NCBI GenBank assembly: GCA_964017155.1
Contig: OZ024865.1
Location: forward strand, 38,180,426 to 38,244,425
DNA: 64,000 bases
Direction: 5' to 3'
Origin: Oasisia sp. SBJ-2009
Taxonomy: Eukaryota > Annelida > Polychaeta > Sabellida > Siboglinidae
Shown here piece after piece: positions 1-13,187 of this stretch. Every line of letters begins with the position of its first letter. Within the stretch, counting starts at the first letter, position 1. The notes under the pieces were generated by a model. The model was not told the origin of the DNA and did no database searches. It saw only the letters and a program-made list of their open reading frames with translations. A program made the translations under genes and the position numbers.

Positions 1-1664
<1,664 letters not shown>

Positions 1665-3900
1665 CTGTCTAGGCAAGAATGTTTTCATCATGCTCTACTT
1701 GAATATTTCTGCTACATTTCTAAATTACCCAGTTCTGACATTCACGGGCACTACAAAAGAGGAACGAATAACCTCTTCCCCCCCCCCCAGAATCAGTCAT
1801 GAATATGCCAAAAAGAATATACAACAAAACAAAATAGAAACAATTATTAACACTCCAAGGATTAACACTGATAACATTTATGTGCAAAGTTGATGTATAA
1901 TGTCACAACCTATCGTAAAAACCACTTCAATATGAAACAAAAGCCACTGTGATATACAATTTGTTTTATATATGTAACATATAATAGTACCACACAATGT
2001 GCTATATAATTACATAATTATGTATCTGCAATTGATATGCATTCATTATAAACATAGTCTATAAGGTTTTACACATTTATGTACTTCTTTATTCAACTAA
2101 AGCTATTACAATGAAACAATAAATTGTGTTTACTATTTGTAGTTCCTATGTTGATTTGTTGTTGTTAAACGTGGGCTCTCGTGTTGTCGACATGTTGTCT
2201 TAATGTGAGTCTCTTTGACTTTTACATTATGTTATTTACACCAATTTGTACATTTGTGATCAAAATAAATATAAGTGTCTGTTTGTCATTAACCTAACGC
2301 CGTTGTTGTTATCATCATTTGCAAATAGCTGCTCGATGAAGGACACGAAAAAGGGCAACGACAACCATCAAGACAAGCAGTGCGATAGCCTCCCTTATCT
2401 AAAATAAGGACCCTATAATCGCGACTGCAGTAGATTTAATGATAATTAGGCGATCACTGGCCGGTTAATTGATAGCGCCGAATCAATGCAGTACTTCGCG
2501 ATACACAGTTCACAATACGAAACGTACGATGACACGACAATCGTTTATTTACTATGAACAACTGAAATGAATTTATAGACGTTGCTATTTTCATTACTTC
2601 TTTCGTTGTCGGGATCTAAATTCGAACTTATTATCTGTGCCAATATCCGCATACTTCCTATGTGGTATGTGGGATGACCACCGACATAAATACATTATTC
2701 TGGTGTTTTCTGTTTACTTATTCGTTATCACTATATTTACACTGAAACGCTAGTCAAACACTGATAAGAAATATCGCACCCGGACACTTGCAATCCTTCT
2801 TATCGACTTCAAAACTGTGGCACACGTTGTAACAGGTGTGGTACGTCGGCCCACTTAACAAAATCACTAATATTATTCGCCAGCTGGCAATGTGTAATTT
2901 GTGTGACATGTTAGGGCAGACACTAGTTGGTGCAGCTCATTCTTAAATCGTTTTATTATTCTATTCCAGGCATGTTTAGATAAAGGGTCCGCTAAGTGGC
3001 ATTGCCCAGTGACTTACCACATCGAGTCATTTTATTTATAACGTCCGCTGCGTTGAATAGTTGACAGATGACAAGACGCTCTATGGTACGGCATCACCAT
3101 TATGTCGTCTCATCACAGTAGGGCACCTACCTATTGGCTATGACTCTTGGCTATGCAATGTGCGTTGTTCCTGCATCAATCATTGATGACTATGGATATC
3201 TGTGGACAGGGGCAAAATCCACTCTCGTCTCTAAACTGAAATCGTATACCAGCTGCTCCAAACATAGTGACGTCGATGGCCAACAACTTCTATTGTCATA
3301 TTGTTTTGGCCATTGGGCTGAGTTTCGTCAACAATATGAAGGACAGACAGTCAGTATGCACAGCAATACTCTCACCTAAAACATCTTTCACAACATCACA
3401 AAATTTAGCATATGCTCAATTCCTTTTTAATCAGTTCCAATTCAATTCGAAATGTTTCAATTCCAATTCGAATCAAAATCTTTCAATTCCAATTCACTAA
3501 ATTGTGTTCCAAATCTTTCAATTCCAATTCCTGCTCCAATTCCAGAATAAAAAACATTGTTGACATCAGTATCAACATTTCTGTTTCACGGTCAATGTAC
3601 ATATAACGCTTGCCAAGCTAATTACCTTTACTACAAATCACCTGTTTATATTAATTATAGGCAACATTGTTCATATACATTGACCTATAACTAATGAAAC
3701 AAAATATTGTCGTTTACGAATTCATTGTGTTGTCATCAAACTTCAACTGAGAGTGGCAGTCGTTCTAGTTGTCTCACCAAGCATACAATTGGCAATAAGC
3801 TTGGCGTGTTTAATCAGTACCTCACATGTGGTCAGCGAGTCGTTTGAAATAACTCCTCGGACTGCCTTAGGTTGACCACTGATGTAAATATCAGTAGATC
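1665..3900. other. intergenic DNA upstream of copy A
   Basis: No gene is recognised. A run of ten C lies near 1780. From 3420 to 3545 there are several irregular tandem copies of a motif close to TTTCAATTCCAATTC; similar 'attcc' wording recurs near 19850-19990, which suggests a dispersed repeat. From about 3650 the DNA matches sequence upstream of copy B. Confidence 0.5.
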
Positions 3901-3914
3901 ACGTTGTTCGCAGC

Positions 3915-3977
3915 GATAAGTGTTCGCTATATATAGAGCCTAATGTAAGCAAACGACTTTCGGCATTTGCCGATAAG
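3915..3977 (+). promoter_or_regulatory. putative core promoter of copy A: TATA box between two GATAAG motifs
   Basis: GATAAG occurs at 3915-3920 and 3972-3977, with TATATATAG between them at 3928-3936, 288 bp before the ATG. The same three elements in the same order lie upstream of copy B (12898-12960). An interrupted palindrome CTGAT...ATCAG lies just upstream (about 3879-3894). GATA-type zinc-finger factors bind GATAAG. That they control this gene, and that transcription starts about 30 bp after the TATA box, is inference. Confidence 0.45.
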
Positions 3978-4215
3978 ACAGCCGTGGTTATATAGGAAGA
4001 GTACAGCTTGATCACACACCATAAGCGTAGCAACGTCGATGTGTGAAAGCTCTCTTAATTGAGTAGTTCAGCATTGTTGAAGTGTTCACGTTTACAAATA
4101 AATAAAGTCGGTCGATAAATACCTGCTTAACGCTGTTATAGGGTAACGGGCGTTACAGTTAGCAAGAATATTAACAAAACCTTTTATAATACATTCGTAT
4201 TATTAAACAAAAGTC

Positions 4216-4791
4216 ATGTCAACAACACCAGCGGATACCTCGCCATTGTCGATAACAATCGTCTCGGCGACAGGCAATGAACTTCCGGTGACGTCACTAC
4301 AGGACGGCAGATTCGGCGATCTGTACCGACTACAGCGAAGTCTGGCGGAGGTGGAGAAACCTTTCTATGCCGCATTTGGAGAGGATGAGTTTGTTAACGA
4401 AGAAGGATTTCGGGCGTTGGTCGATAGCGGAAATACGTTAATTGCGATCGACGGTCAAAAGGATGACGCAATTGACTCGTTCGTTTGTGTCGCCCCAAGC
4501 GTTTTCGCGCGATACTACAGCGCCGCCGTCGCCGACATATTCGTTGGCGTCGATAGTGCGCAAGCAAAGGCTGGCATGTTCCGGAAGTGGATCGATATTG
4601 CAAATGCGCATGCGCGCAAACTCGGTTACGTCACCGGACTCGTGCAGACGTTCGTCACCAACGTGGGGGCGTATAACGACCTACGAGAAGCCGGCTACGA
4701 GTTCTGCGCAGTGCTGCCGACTAGCGGCCAGATTCGAGGTGTCGGTGTTACTGACACAGTTCTCTGGCGGAAATATGTCGCGGAACGAAAT
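4216..4791 (+). CDS. copy A exon 1 (residues 1-192)
   Basis: Starts at ATG in the context AAGTCATGTC and ends at AAAT before the donor GTAAGT (4792). It is exactly 192 codons, so the intron is phase 0. It covers the whole first GNAT-like domain. Reading past the donor gives 23 more codons before a stop, which is intron sequence. Confidence 0.85.
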
Positions 4792-5126
4792 GTAAGTTAT
4801 TTTAGTCTACTTTGTAATCTCGCCAGGGTGTGTTGCGATGAAATACGAACTATGTGTTACTGATTAACTGTAATTCTGATTTATTATCGACTATTCATTT
4901 GTTCACTTTCCATATCTTTCCTAACATTGTCCTTTCATATTAGCGTTCGTCTTCTTCGTCCGCCACCATCTTGTTTGCCATCCGCCCTTTGAAAGTGTTT
5001 TCTCTCGGCATCAACAATAGCCGTCGAAATCAGTTATTCTTCCTACATGTCCTGTCACCTTGCGCATACTCCGACCTCAACTCAACTTATGCTCTCTCAG
5101 ATTGATGTAATGTGGTAACATACTGT

Positions 5127-5195
<69 letters not shown>

Positions 5196-5656
5196 ATGTA
5201 ATATGGTGAATACTGTATATCAGTCTTCTAAATTTTTGATCTCAGAATCTCAATTTAGATAATGCGGTTTCGGATCCTCTGTTACCGTGATGATAGTTGG
5301 GCTAATTCGTTCATTCTGGATTGCTATAGTTTACTCAATGAATGAGCCCTGAGCATTCGTGTGCGACTTAGTTATATATATATATACATATATATATATA
5401 TGTGTATGTATATATATATATATAAATATATTTTATATATGTATATGTATTAGATATATATGTATATATGTATACTAGGTATATTATATATAATGCATAT
5501 ATATTATCATTGTCTTCCGTTATATATATATATGTATATATATGCATATATATATATATATATGCATATATATATATATATATGCATATATATATCGTTC
5601 ATTCTGCATTGCTATAGTTTACTCAATGAATGAGCCTTGAGCATTCGTGTGCGACT

Positions 5657-5687
<31 letters not shown>

Positions 5688-5765
5688 ATGTATCTATATA
5701 TAAATATATTTTATATATGTATATGTATTAGATATATATATATATATATATGTGTGTATACTAGG

Positions 5766-5817
<52 letters not shown>

Positions 5818-5866
5818 GCATATATATATATATATATATGCATATATATATATATGCATATATATA

Positions 5867-5925
<59 letters not shown>

Positions 5926-6205
5926 TTGTCTTCCGTCTGTAGACTTGCGATTTCTCGGTGAGACGTGTTCCTCGTGACGAGTGTTCGTACTTCGGCCCGT
6001 CGAGGACGAGAAAGGAAATGAAACTGCCCCGGAGATACACCCTCAAAGACGGCAGGGTCGTAGAGATGAATAACTTGCAATCGGAGGATGTTGAGGCCTA
6101 CTGCCGCTTGTTTGTCGAAGCCACTGAACGTGGGGAGGGTGAGTTCCTGTCAGTGTTCAGGGTTTATATGTAATATATACATGTGTGTACGTTCGACTAA
6201 ATATT

Positions 6206-6243
<38 letters not shown>

Positions 6244-6260
6244 TATATATATATACTCTC

Positions 6261-6300
<40 letters not shown>

Positions 6301-6324
6301 TAATTATATATAAATATATATATG

Positions 6325-6363
<39 letters not shown>

Positions 6364-6546
6364 ATTTGCATAGACATATATAGTACATATAGACATTCAT
6401 GCATGCATACATATAAACATGCATATATACAATATACAAACATACACATATACACCAAATACCTACACGCAAACACCCACACATAACCGAAACACACACA
6501 CATATACAAGCATACACAGATATACACACCCACACACATACATAGA

Positions 6547-6632
<86 letters not shown>

Positions 6633-7206
6633 TCATTCGTTCGTTCGTTCGTTCGTTCGTTCGTTCGTTCGTTCGTTCGTTCGTTCGTTCGTTCGTTCGT
6701 TCGTTCGTTCGTTCGTTCGCTCATTCATTTATTCATTCACCCGTCTCTATGTCCTTGCCCAAAAAGGTTACACCGCTGACGAAACGAACCCGGAATTAAC
6801 GCGACACTTAATCCAAAACGGTAATGTCGTCGGGACCGTCACTTTCAAGACAGTGGACACGAGCGAAGTCGTCGCTGCCGGCCTACTTCTCCCGGCCACT
6901 TTCAGTCGGACAACCGACCCTCTCGTGAGCGGAGGAGCCATGGTAGTCCGGCCAGACTTTCTCTCCAATGGTCTGGGCTCATTACTGATGGAAGTGTGGC
7001 CCGAAGTGGCAATCAGCTACGGCTACGACGCGGTATCCGGGGAGACGTACGCTAAGCACACGGCGGTGCTGCATATGGCCATCAAAAGCGGCATGCGGTT
7101 GATAGGTTGCATACCCGGCACGATCAAACTACCCACTTACGGTTGGGGCGATACCATTTTGACATACATGCAGTTTGGTCGCTATGTGAAAGCCAGCGAA
7201 ATGTAA
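4216..7206 (+). CDS. two-domain GNAT-like (N-acetyltransferase-like) protein, copy A, three exons
   Basis: Joining 4216-4791, 5943-6138 and 6767-7206 gives 1,212 nt: 403 codons plus TAA, with GT-AG junctions in phases 0 and 1. Residues about 30-190 read like a degenerate GNAT fold. The strand resembling the acetyl-CoA-binding strand (VADIFVGV) is not followed by the usual glycine loop, and a late segment ([15 protein letters not shown]) resembles the family's C-terminal 'Asn...aromatic...Gly-aromatic' signature. Residues about 218-403 form a second, more typical domain: [20 protein letters not shown] at the start and, at 317-332, a strand followed by the loop containing G326-L-G328. No signal peptide or membrane helix is evident, so a cytosolic location is likely. 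The substrate is unknown. The start is the first ATG in frame and is conserved in copy B. The GNAT call rests on pattern recognition, not a database search. Confidence 0.75.
4792..5942 (+). other. copy A intron 1 with TA arrays and an internal duplication
   Basis: Phase-0 GT-AG intron. It has a long TA tract (about 5129-5193). A segment beginning at 5317 (ATTGCTATAGTTTACTC) is repeated near 5597 together with its following TA/GTATAC-rich tail, an internal duplication with a step of about 280 bp. A second very long TA/GCATAT tract (about 5657-5923) runs almost up to the acceptor, leaving only a short pyrimidine stretch before TGTAG. Confidence 0.8.
5943..6138 (+). CDS. copy A exon 2 (residues 193-258)
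   Basis: 196 nt between TCTGTAG and GTGAGT. It begins in phase 0 (ThrCysAspPheSer) and leaves phase 1, splitting a Gly codon. It encodes a linker and the first strand and helix of the second GNAT-like domain. Exon 2 of copy B has the same length and most of the same residues, which supports both boundaries. Confidence 0.85.
6139..6766 (+). other. copy A intron 2, a stack of microsatellites
   Basis: Phase-1 intron made largely of simple repeats in series: TA tracts (6208-6300 and 6330-6361), a CA-rich transition, about 38 pure AC units (6553-6628) and about 21 TTCG units (6636-6720). The acceptor is TTGCCCAAAAAG. Copy B intron 2 has the same TA-then-CA-then-ATTC order but much shorter tracts and no pure TTCG run. 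Confidence 0.85.
6767..7206 (+). CDS. copy A exon 3 (residues 258-403)
   Basis: 440 nt from the second base of the split Gly codon to TAA. It holds the core of the second GNAT-like domain: the strand [12 protein letters not shown], the loop containing Asn-Gly-Leu-Gly (N325-G328), the helix after it, and the late strands ([13 protein letters not shown] and [10 protein letters not shown]) typical of the end of the fold. Confidence 0.85.
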
Positions 7207-7958
7207 TCTTCTTTAATTTTCAAATCGAAGCCAGCAGCTTGCAAGCTTCTTAAACCTGTCTTCTCCTTTGATTTGCACATCGCGGTAACGATTAGTCGAT
7301 ATTCAGATAGGTATTTTCAAAAATGCGCACGTTTTGTTTCTTTGAATGTTCACCCATAATAAGACCACACGAATAGCTACGTTCCTAATAAATTTTAAAA
7401 TGAACAACCTAATCGATGTGATTGGTTCCTTTCTGATGAGTCTAGGGGTACAAGACGCTAGGAAGACGCACAGCCAGTTATTTGAGTGAACATGTAAACA
7501 AATTGCACAAACAACTTACTTTCACAGTGTGATCGTTATACGTATAGAACTTGTATAACCTTGTTCAGGGTTTTCAATTATAGCTATTTAATAAAAAAAA
7601 CTGTGTAACCTTTCTGAACAAACGAGTCACGTGACATGGGATAGGTAACTCTTTTTGTAATATAAATCTCATGCGATTTCGAACTGAGCAGGAAGACGTG
7701 AAGAAGGTTTTTAGATGCGTTGATGGCAACGGTTTATAATTTAACAGTTAAAAAGATATCAAAAGTATATTTGTAGAATAATTTACTACTTATTTTTGCC
7801 TCCTGTTATGTGCCGGTGATGGGTTGTGAATGTACAGTAATACCATCTATGTATATCGTTGTATTGTTATATCGCAAACGTTGGAACACATTAAAGGGAT
7901 TTTTTGGTGTCCCAAGTTATAAATAAGAGGACTACTGTAGAAATTAATCCGTATAAAA

Positions 7959-7960
<2 letters not shown>
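7207..7960. other. 3' flank of copy A and intergenic DNA
   Basis: The first 240 bp match the 3' flank of copy B. No gene is seen after that. A run of eight A at about 7592-7599 is not clearly a retroposon tail. Confidence 0.5.
7387..7392 (+). terminator. AATAAA polyadenylation signal of copy A
   Basis: AATAAA lies 181 bp after the stop codon. At the aligned place in copy B (near 15980) the sequence reads CTTATAAC, so the hexamer is lost there. Confidence 0.5.
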
Positions 7961-8020
<60 letters not shown>

Positions 8021-8083
8021 ATACTACTACTACTACTATTACAACAACTACTACTACTACTACTACAACTACTACTACTTCTT

Positions 8084-8114
<31 letters not shown>

Positions 8115-8115
8115 A

Positions 8116-8164
<49 letters not shown>

Positions 8165-8247
8165 TTACAACTACTACTACTACTACTACCACCACCACCA
8201 CCACCACCACCACCACCACCACCACCACTACTACCACTATTACAACA

Positions 8248-8279
<32 letters not shown>

Positions 8280-8291
8280 AACTACTACTAC
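7961..8291. repeat. interrupted (CTA)n tract with a (CCA)n block
   Basis: About 330 bp of mostly CTA units interrupted by ATTACAACAA and CTTCTTCTA variants, with about 13 ACC units in the middle (about 8189-8228). It occupies the place in duplication copy B that corresponds to the CTG/CTA tract at 1514-1664. It continues into degenerate CTG/CTA-like DNA to about 8400. Confidence 0.95.
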
Positions 8292-9189
8292 TGCGCTAAT
8301 GCTGACGTTGTTGCTGCTGTTGTTGTGGCTACGGCTACCACAACAATTACTACTACTGCTACTACTATTACTTCTACCAAAACCACTACAATTACTAGGT
8401 CTATGCCAGATCATTTTAGTTGTGAGCTACCTGAATATTTCTGCCACATTTCTTATTTACGCAGTTCTGAAATTTACGGGCACTACACATGGATGAATAA
8501 CATCTTTACTTCCCACAATCACTCATGTGTATGCCAAAAAAATACAACACAACATAATAGAAACAGAAAACAACACTCCATGGAGTATCACTGATAACAT
8601 GTATATGCTTAGTCGACATGTATGGTGTCACAACATACCGTAAAAACCACTTCAGTATGATACTATAAAAGTCACTGTGATACACAAACTTGTCATATAT
8701 GAAACATATAATAGTACCATGCAATGTGTATAATTATGTGTCTGCAATTTATATGCACTTCATAACAAAGATAGTGAATAATATTTTACATATTAATATA
8801 CTTCTTTATTCGATTGTGTTTACTATTTGTATCCGATTTTGATTTGTAATTGTTAAACGTGGGCTCTCACTTTAGCGACATGATTTCGAAATGGGAGTCT
8901 CCTTGAATTATACATATGTTAATTATATCAATTTGTTCAGTTGTGGTAAAACTAAATAAATGTGTCTGTCTGTCATTGACCTGTCGCCGTTGTCGTTATC
9001 ATAATTTGCAAATAGCCGTTTAATGAAGGAAAAATGGCAACGCCATTTAGACTGACAGAGACTCTGACTATGTCAAGACAAGCAGTGCGATAGTCTTCCT
9101 TATATGAAATAACAACCCTATAATCGCGACTGCAGTTGACTTAATGACAATTAGGCGATAATTGAAACGTAGTTTGCCCATTAATGAAA

Positions 9190-10589
9190 TACTGGCAACT
9201 TAAAGCGACAGGGATTGTCCACTGTCTCGCACTGTTTCCCAAAGCGTCATTGTCCTGTATGCAAAATTCGAAAATCAACTTGTAATACATAGCATTCGAA
9301 ATTCAACTTGTTCGCTTGCCCGCGCAATTGAATTTTGTGTGTGCTTATATACATACATACATACATACATACATACATACATACACACATATATATTCAT
9401 TCATTGATGATAATGTTTGACCAGCTTTTTTGTACGCAAACTTTCTCAGTGCAGCCTGCCAACAGTTGAACAGGTGTAAACATTGTCTTGACACCCGAAC
9501 CAGTTTATATCAGCAAAGCCGTACTTTTTTTTGGTAATTTGTATGTGTATTTAATTGTATTTGCAACTACTTTTCAAAAACAGACCAAATATCAAATACA
9601 AATACATGCCCTTTTGTGATTTTTAATTCAATTACAAATAAACCAAATTTCTATTTTCAAATACACATACGTATTAGAACCCAACTTTACCTGTATAATA
9701 GTAGTAATGAAAACTATTGAAAACGTATTTGAAATTCTTTCCATTGTATTTGTATTTAAATACTTTTATATTTAAAAGTATTTGTATTTGAATCCATCAA
9801 GAGTATTTAAATACAGTTCAGTGTATTTGACCCCGTGTCTGACTATTGTTATTATCCTGGTCGAATAAAGCAAAATGCTTCTTCTTCTACAATACTTTGA
9901 AACGGTGAGCCCCAGTCCCCCTAGGATAATGTCATAAAAACCTCACAAACTTAAACCGTCCAATTGGCCTGGCAGATAATGATAAGAAGATGAAAAAGGA
10001 ATATGAAAAAGAGAACGATTTAGAATAGAGTGCGAAATATTTAATAATATCTGACTTAGCGGGCCACGCCCGGTTAATTGACTATTGATGATCGATTAGT
10101 ACATAGTGTTAAAGTGAAAAAAGGCAACAGTTTAGTATTATGCACCTAAAAGAGTTTACACTAGCTAATCATTTGCATCTACAATCCAATTTTTCACCTT
10201 AGTGGTTACCTCAGAAAGTGGTCTTAAAGTGGGAAAATCTAGCTAAATCACCGACACCATGAACCGGCCCATCTTGGACCTTGCAACCAATCCAACCCAG
10301 CAGTTTAGAAAAGTAAACGTCAGAGAGTCGTCTGCTGGTTCAGCTGTCATAACAGAGAGCCAAGCGGAACGCTAAAAGTTGCCTTACGTCGGTTTACCAC
10401 GAAATCGCGACAGCAATATGCCACACTGTTCCTCATACGCTTATGGTAACAGTGCAGTGAAAGACATTATCACTAAGATGTCTTCTTGTTAACCTTTGAA
10501 TCGAGCAGAACTGAATTTAAACAGTGTTTCGGTGGATTCGTTGGGACAGTCACAGACACAGCGCCGATCCAAGACGACCCAATTTGATT
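9190..10589. other. intergenic DNA between duplicated blocks
   Basis: No gene is seen. It contains a TACA tetranucleotide tract (about 9349-9386). Between 9525 and 9850 it is dense in AAATAC/GTATTT words, described separately. Confidence 0.5.
9525..9850. repeat. possible non-autonomous DNA transposon relic (AAATAC-rich, inverted words)
   Basis: The left part is rich in AAATACAAATAC-type words and the right part in their complement GTATTTGTATTT, giving a loose inverted repeat that ends near GTATTTGACCCCGTGTCTG. Short hAT-like elements in animals often look like this. No terminal sequence or target-site duplication could be fixed by eye, so the class is a guess. Confidence 0.3.
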
Positions 10590-12074
10590 GACCTAACCAT
10601 CAAAACAACCACCAACAGCCGCCAAACGTATCCTAACGTATGTTACATACATATACTACGTTATAAAATAAAATCACTTGCATTCCTCTAACGAAGAAAA
10701 TCCATAAAACAAACGCGCTGATGTCGACGGCAATTTCGATGACCGCTGGCCGGTACCGTAAAATCGCAAATATAAGTTAGCCTTACACAAAATGCCATTA
10801 GACGGCACGTTTGTGCGCGCGAATATTGATAAACTTTACTTACTGCATTCGCACGCGCAAAATAGTTTAATTAATTGTAAATAATATAGTAATAATTAAT
10901 TATTATCATCACTATGATTTGCAGGAAATTATAAGTTTTATTATAATATAGTATTTTATTTATATAGCGTTACATCCATAATTGGTTGTGGCGCTTCACA
11001 ACATACTGCTATTAAAAATACAATAAGAAGAATACTACCCACAGATAATATTTCAAAATAAATAATGAAAATATGTGTGTCTATGTAATTAACTAAGTGA
11101 CCTATCAGTTTTAAAAAGAACCCATACAAATTCCATAACAACAATAGTGGTAAATTAATGTAAAGGTAATAAATAATTAAGATTGTAAAATAATTACGAC
11201 GTAACAATAATTTTCATTCAGCACATACACACAGTATGCATAAGAAAATATTATTGAAGCTATTCATTTTTCTACTCATGAATTATATTTCCACCACCAG
11301 ATATGTAATAATAATTATTTTTGGACAAAACACTGTATTAATTATCGGGACAATAAATCACTGAAATTTAAGCAGAATATGAATATAATATGGGAAATAT
11401 ATGATGGTAGAAAAAGAAGGTTTTGGAGCATTCAAAAATAATAATATGTTATTGTTTCGTTATCATTGTTAAAAACATCGTTTATATAATATAAGCTTGC
11501 ATGCTTGCAGTACACGCGGGATGTTTATAGAAATATTCTGAAAATTAACAATGTGACATCATCGAACAACACGTAATTTTATGCAAACACATGCATTTTT
11601 TTATTTTTTAATATCACCTGTGGGTAGCATTCTTCTTATTGCATATATTTTAATAACATCATATTGTGAAGCGCCACAAACAATTATGGATTTGGCGCTA
11701 TAAGAAAAAAATATCATAATTATATTATTAGAAAACTTAACATTTTCTGAAGATCTTTGTAATGATAATAATTAATTATTACTTGATTAATTAAACTATT
11801 TCGCGCGTGCGAATGCAGTAAATAAAGTTTATAAATATTCGCGTGCACCACCGCGCCGCCTAACGTTATTTTGTGTAAATCTAACTTTTATAGCGATGTT
11901 ACGGTAACCGAAGAGCCTGAGTTGCCGACGGGATCTGCGATCGAGTAACTTTTGTGAATTTTCTTCGTTAGAGGAATGCAAGTGATTTTATTTTATAACA
12001 TAGTGTATGTATATGTATGTAAGACAAGTGATGAGAAGTTTGGCGGCTGCTGGCGGTCGTTTTCATGGTTAGGT
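10590..12074. mobile_element. fold-back (long inverted repeat) element FB1
   Basis: The left arm (about 10590-11075) and right arm (about 11590-12074) are reverse complements. Paired landmarks: ACCTAACCAT (10591) with GGTTAGGT (12067); ACTTGCATTCCTCTAACGAA (about 10677) with its complement near 11965-11984; GCATTCGCACGCGCAAA with TTTCGCGCGTGCGAATGC; GTGGCGCTTCACAA (10988) with TTGTGAAGCGCCAC (about 11665); AATAAGAAGAAT.CTACCCAC with its complement near 11625. The loop of about 0.5 kb has no open frame. Arms are clearly diverged and have indels, so this is an older insertion than FB2. Weaker matching may extend to about 10540 and 12170. No transposase is present. Confidence 0.7.
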
Positions 12075-12084
12075 CGGACAGTAC

Positions 12085-12570
12085 ATGTCATTGTTGACAC
12101 CACTCGGTCACCAGTCGATGGCGATGCCGTGTCTGCCTCTGGACTGGTTGTTTCTCTTCTCGTCATTTCAATTTCCCTTGGGTATTCACCACCACGCACA
12201 TCTGGTCTGTCTGACAACACAGGACATCTATATCCAGCCACTTCTGAATCCGTGCTATTTCTGTCAGACGAAGAATCAGAAAATCCATGTTATTATTTAC
12301 GCTCTTTTGTGAGCGCAAAGTCACAGCGCCACCCGACGGAGTTGCCAAGAAGTATATTAAGACAACCACTGGCCTATCAGTGGCGGCGAGTCTCATACGT
12401 CACTGTTTTTCTAAAATGGCGTTTTCCATAGACTTTCTATAGATATATGTTCTACAATTTTTTTCTGCTAAACCGCTGACGTTAAAAATGTGATTGAGGT
12501 TGGAAATTGTTAGTTTTTCTTAGCTCTATTAGGCCCACATCACCAAACCGTTGCCTTTGTTTTCCCTTTA
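12085..12570. other. intergenic DNA, no gene recognised
   Basis: Open frames exist on both strands (11976-12431 plus, 11993-12241 minus), but they overlap the fold-back arm and show no domain. I treat the stretch as non-coding. Confidence 0.5.
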
Positions 12571-12897
12571 ATATCAATTATAGGCAACATTGTTCCTATA
12601 CATTGACGTATAACTAATGAAACAAAATGTTGTCGTTTGCGAATTCAATGTGTTATCATCAAACCTCAACATCTGATTGTGGAACAAATAATTGAACTTC
12701 AACATAAACATATTCATTAGTCATGCATCGTTAGTGTTCTTAGTATCACGACGCCATCGTGGCGAGAGTGACAGTTATCGCACCAAACGTACAATTGGCA
12801 ATAAGCGAATAAGGTCAGCGAGTCGTTTGATATAACTCCTCGGAGTGAACTTGGTTGACCACTGATATAAATATCAGTAGATCACGTCGTTCGCAGC

Positions 12898-12960
12898 GAT
12901 AAGTGTTCGCTATATATAGACCCAAATGTAGGCAAACGACTTTCGGCAGTAGCCGATAAG
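12898..12960 (+). promoter_or_regulatory. putative core promoter of copy B
   Basis: GATAAG (12898-12903), TATATATAG (12911-12919) and GATAAG (12955-12960) keep the order seen in copy A, with the TATA box 277 bp before the ATG. Just upstream is a perfect inverted repeat CTGATA-taaa-TATCAG (about 12862-12877), which in copy A is interrupted by one change. Confidence 0.4.
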
Positions 12961-13187
12961 ACAACCGTGATTAGATAGGATGATGTCAGTTTGACCACAC
13001 ACCATTAGGGTACCAACGCGGTTGTGTGAGAGTACTCTTAATTTAGTAGTGTCCACGTTGACAAGTGAAAAACGAAAGTCGGTCGATGAATGTCTGCTTA
13101 ACACTGCTACACGATAACTGGCGTTACTGTTAGCAAGACTATAAACAAAACTTCTTTATAATATCATCGCATTATTACACAACAGTC

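Larger units (their letters stand above)
1670..7450 (+). repeat. segmental duplication, copy A
   Basis: DNA from about 1690-2460 matches about 8430-9170, and 3650-7420 matches 12580-16040, in the same order and orientation. The first block is offset by about 6.74 kb and the gene by 8,972 bp (ATG 4216 against ATG 13188). Copy B therefore carries about 2.2 kb of extra DNA upstream of its gene, including a fold-back element. The match covers promoter, all exons, intron flanks and 3' flank, so this is a DNA-level duplication and not retroposition. Confidence 0.85.

Noticed and set aside
5637..6724. Tyr-Ile, Cys-Val, Arg-Ser-Phe-Val and Thr-His repeat frames on both strands
   Set aside because: These are TA, AC and TTCG microsatellites inside introns of copy A.
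7904..8414. Poly-Leu/Pro (plus) and poly-Val (minus) frames
   Set aside because: Trinucleotide tract artefacts.
11976..12431. 151-codon plus-strand frame
   Set aside because: It starts inside the fold-back right arm, has no recognised domain, and overlaps equally long frames on the other strand.
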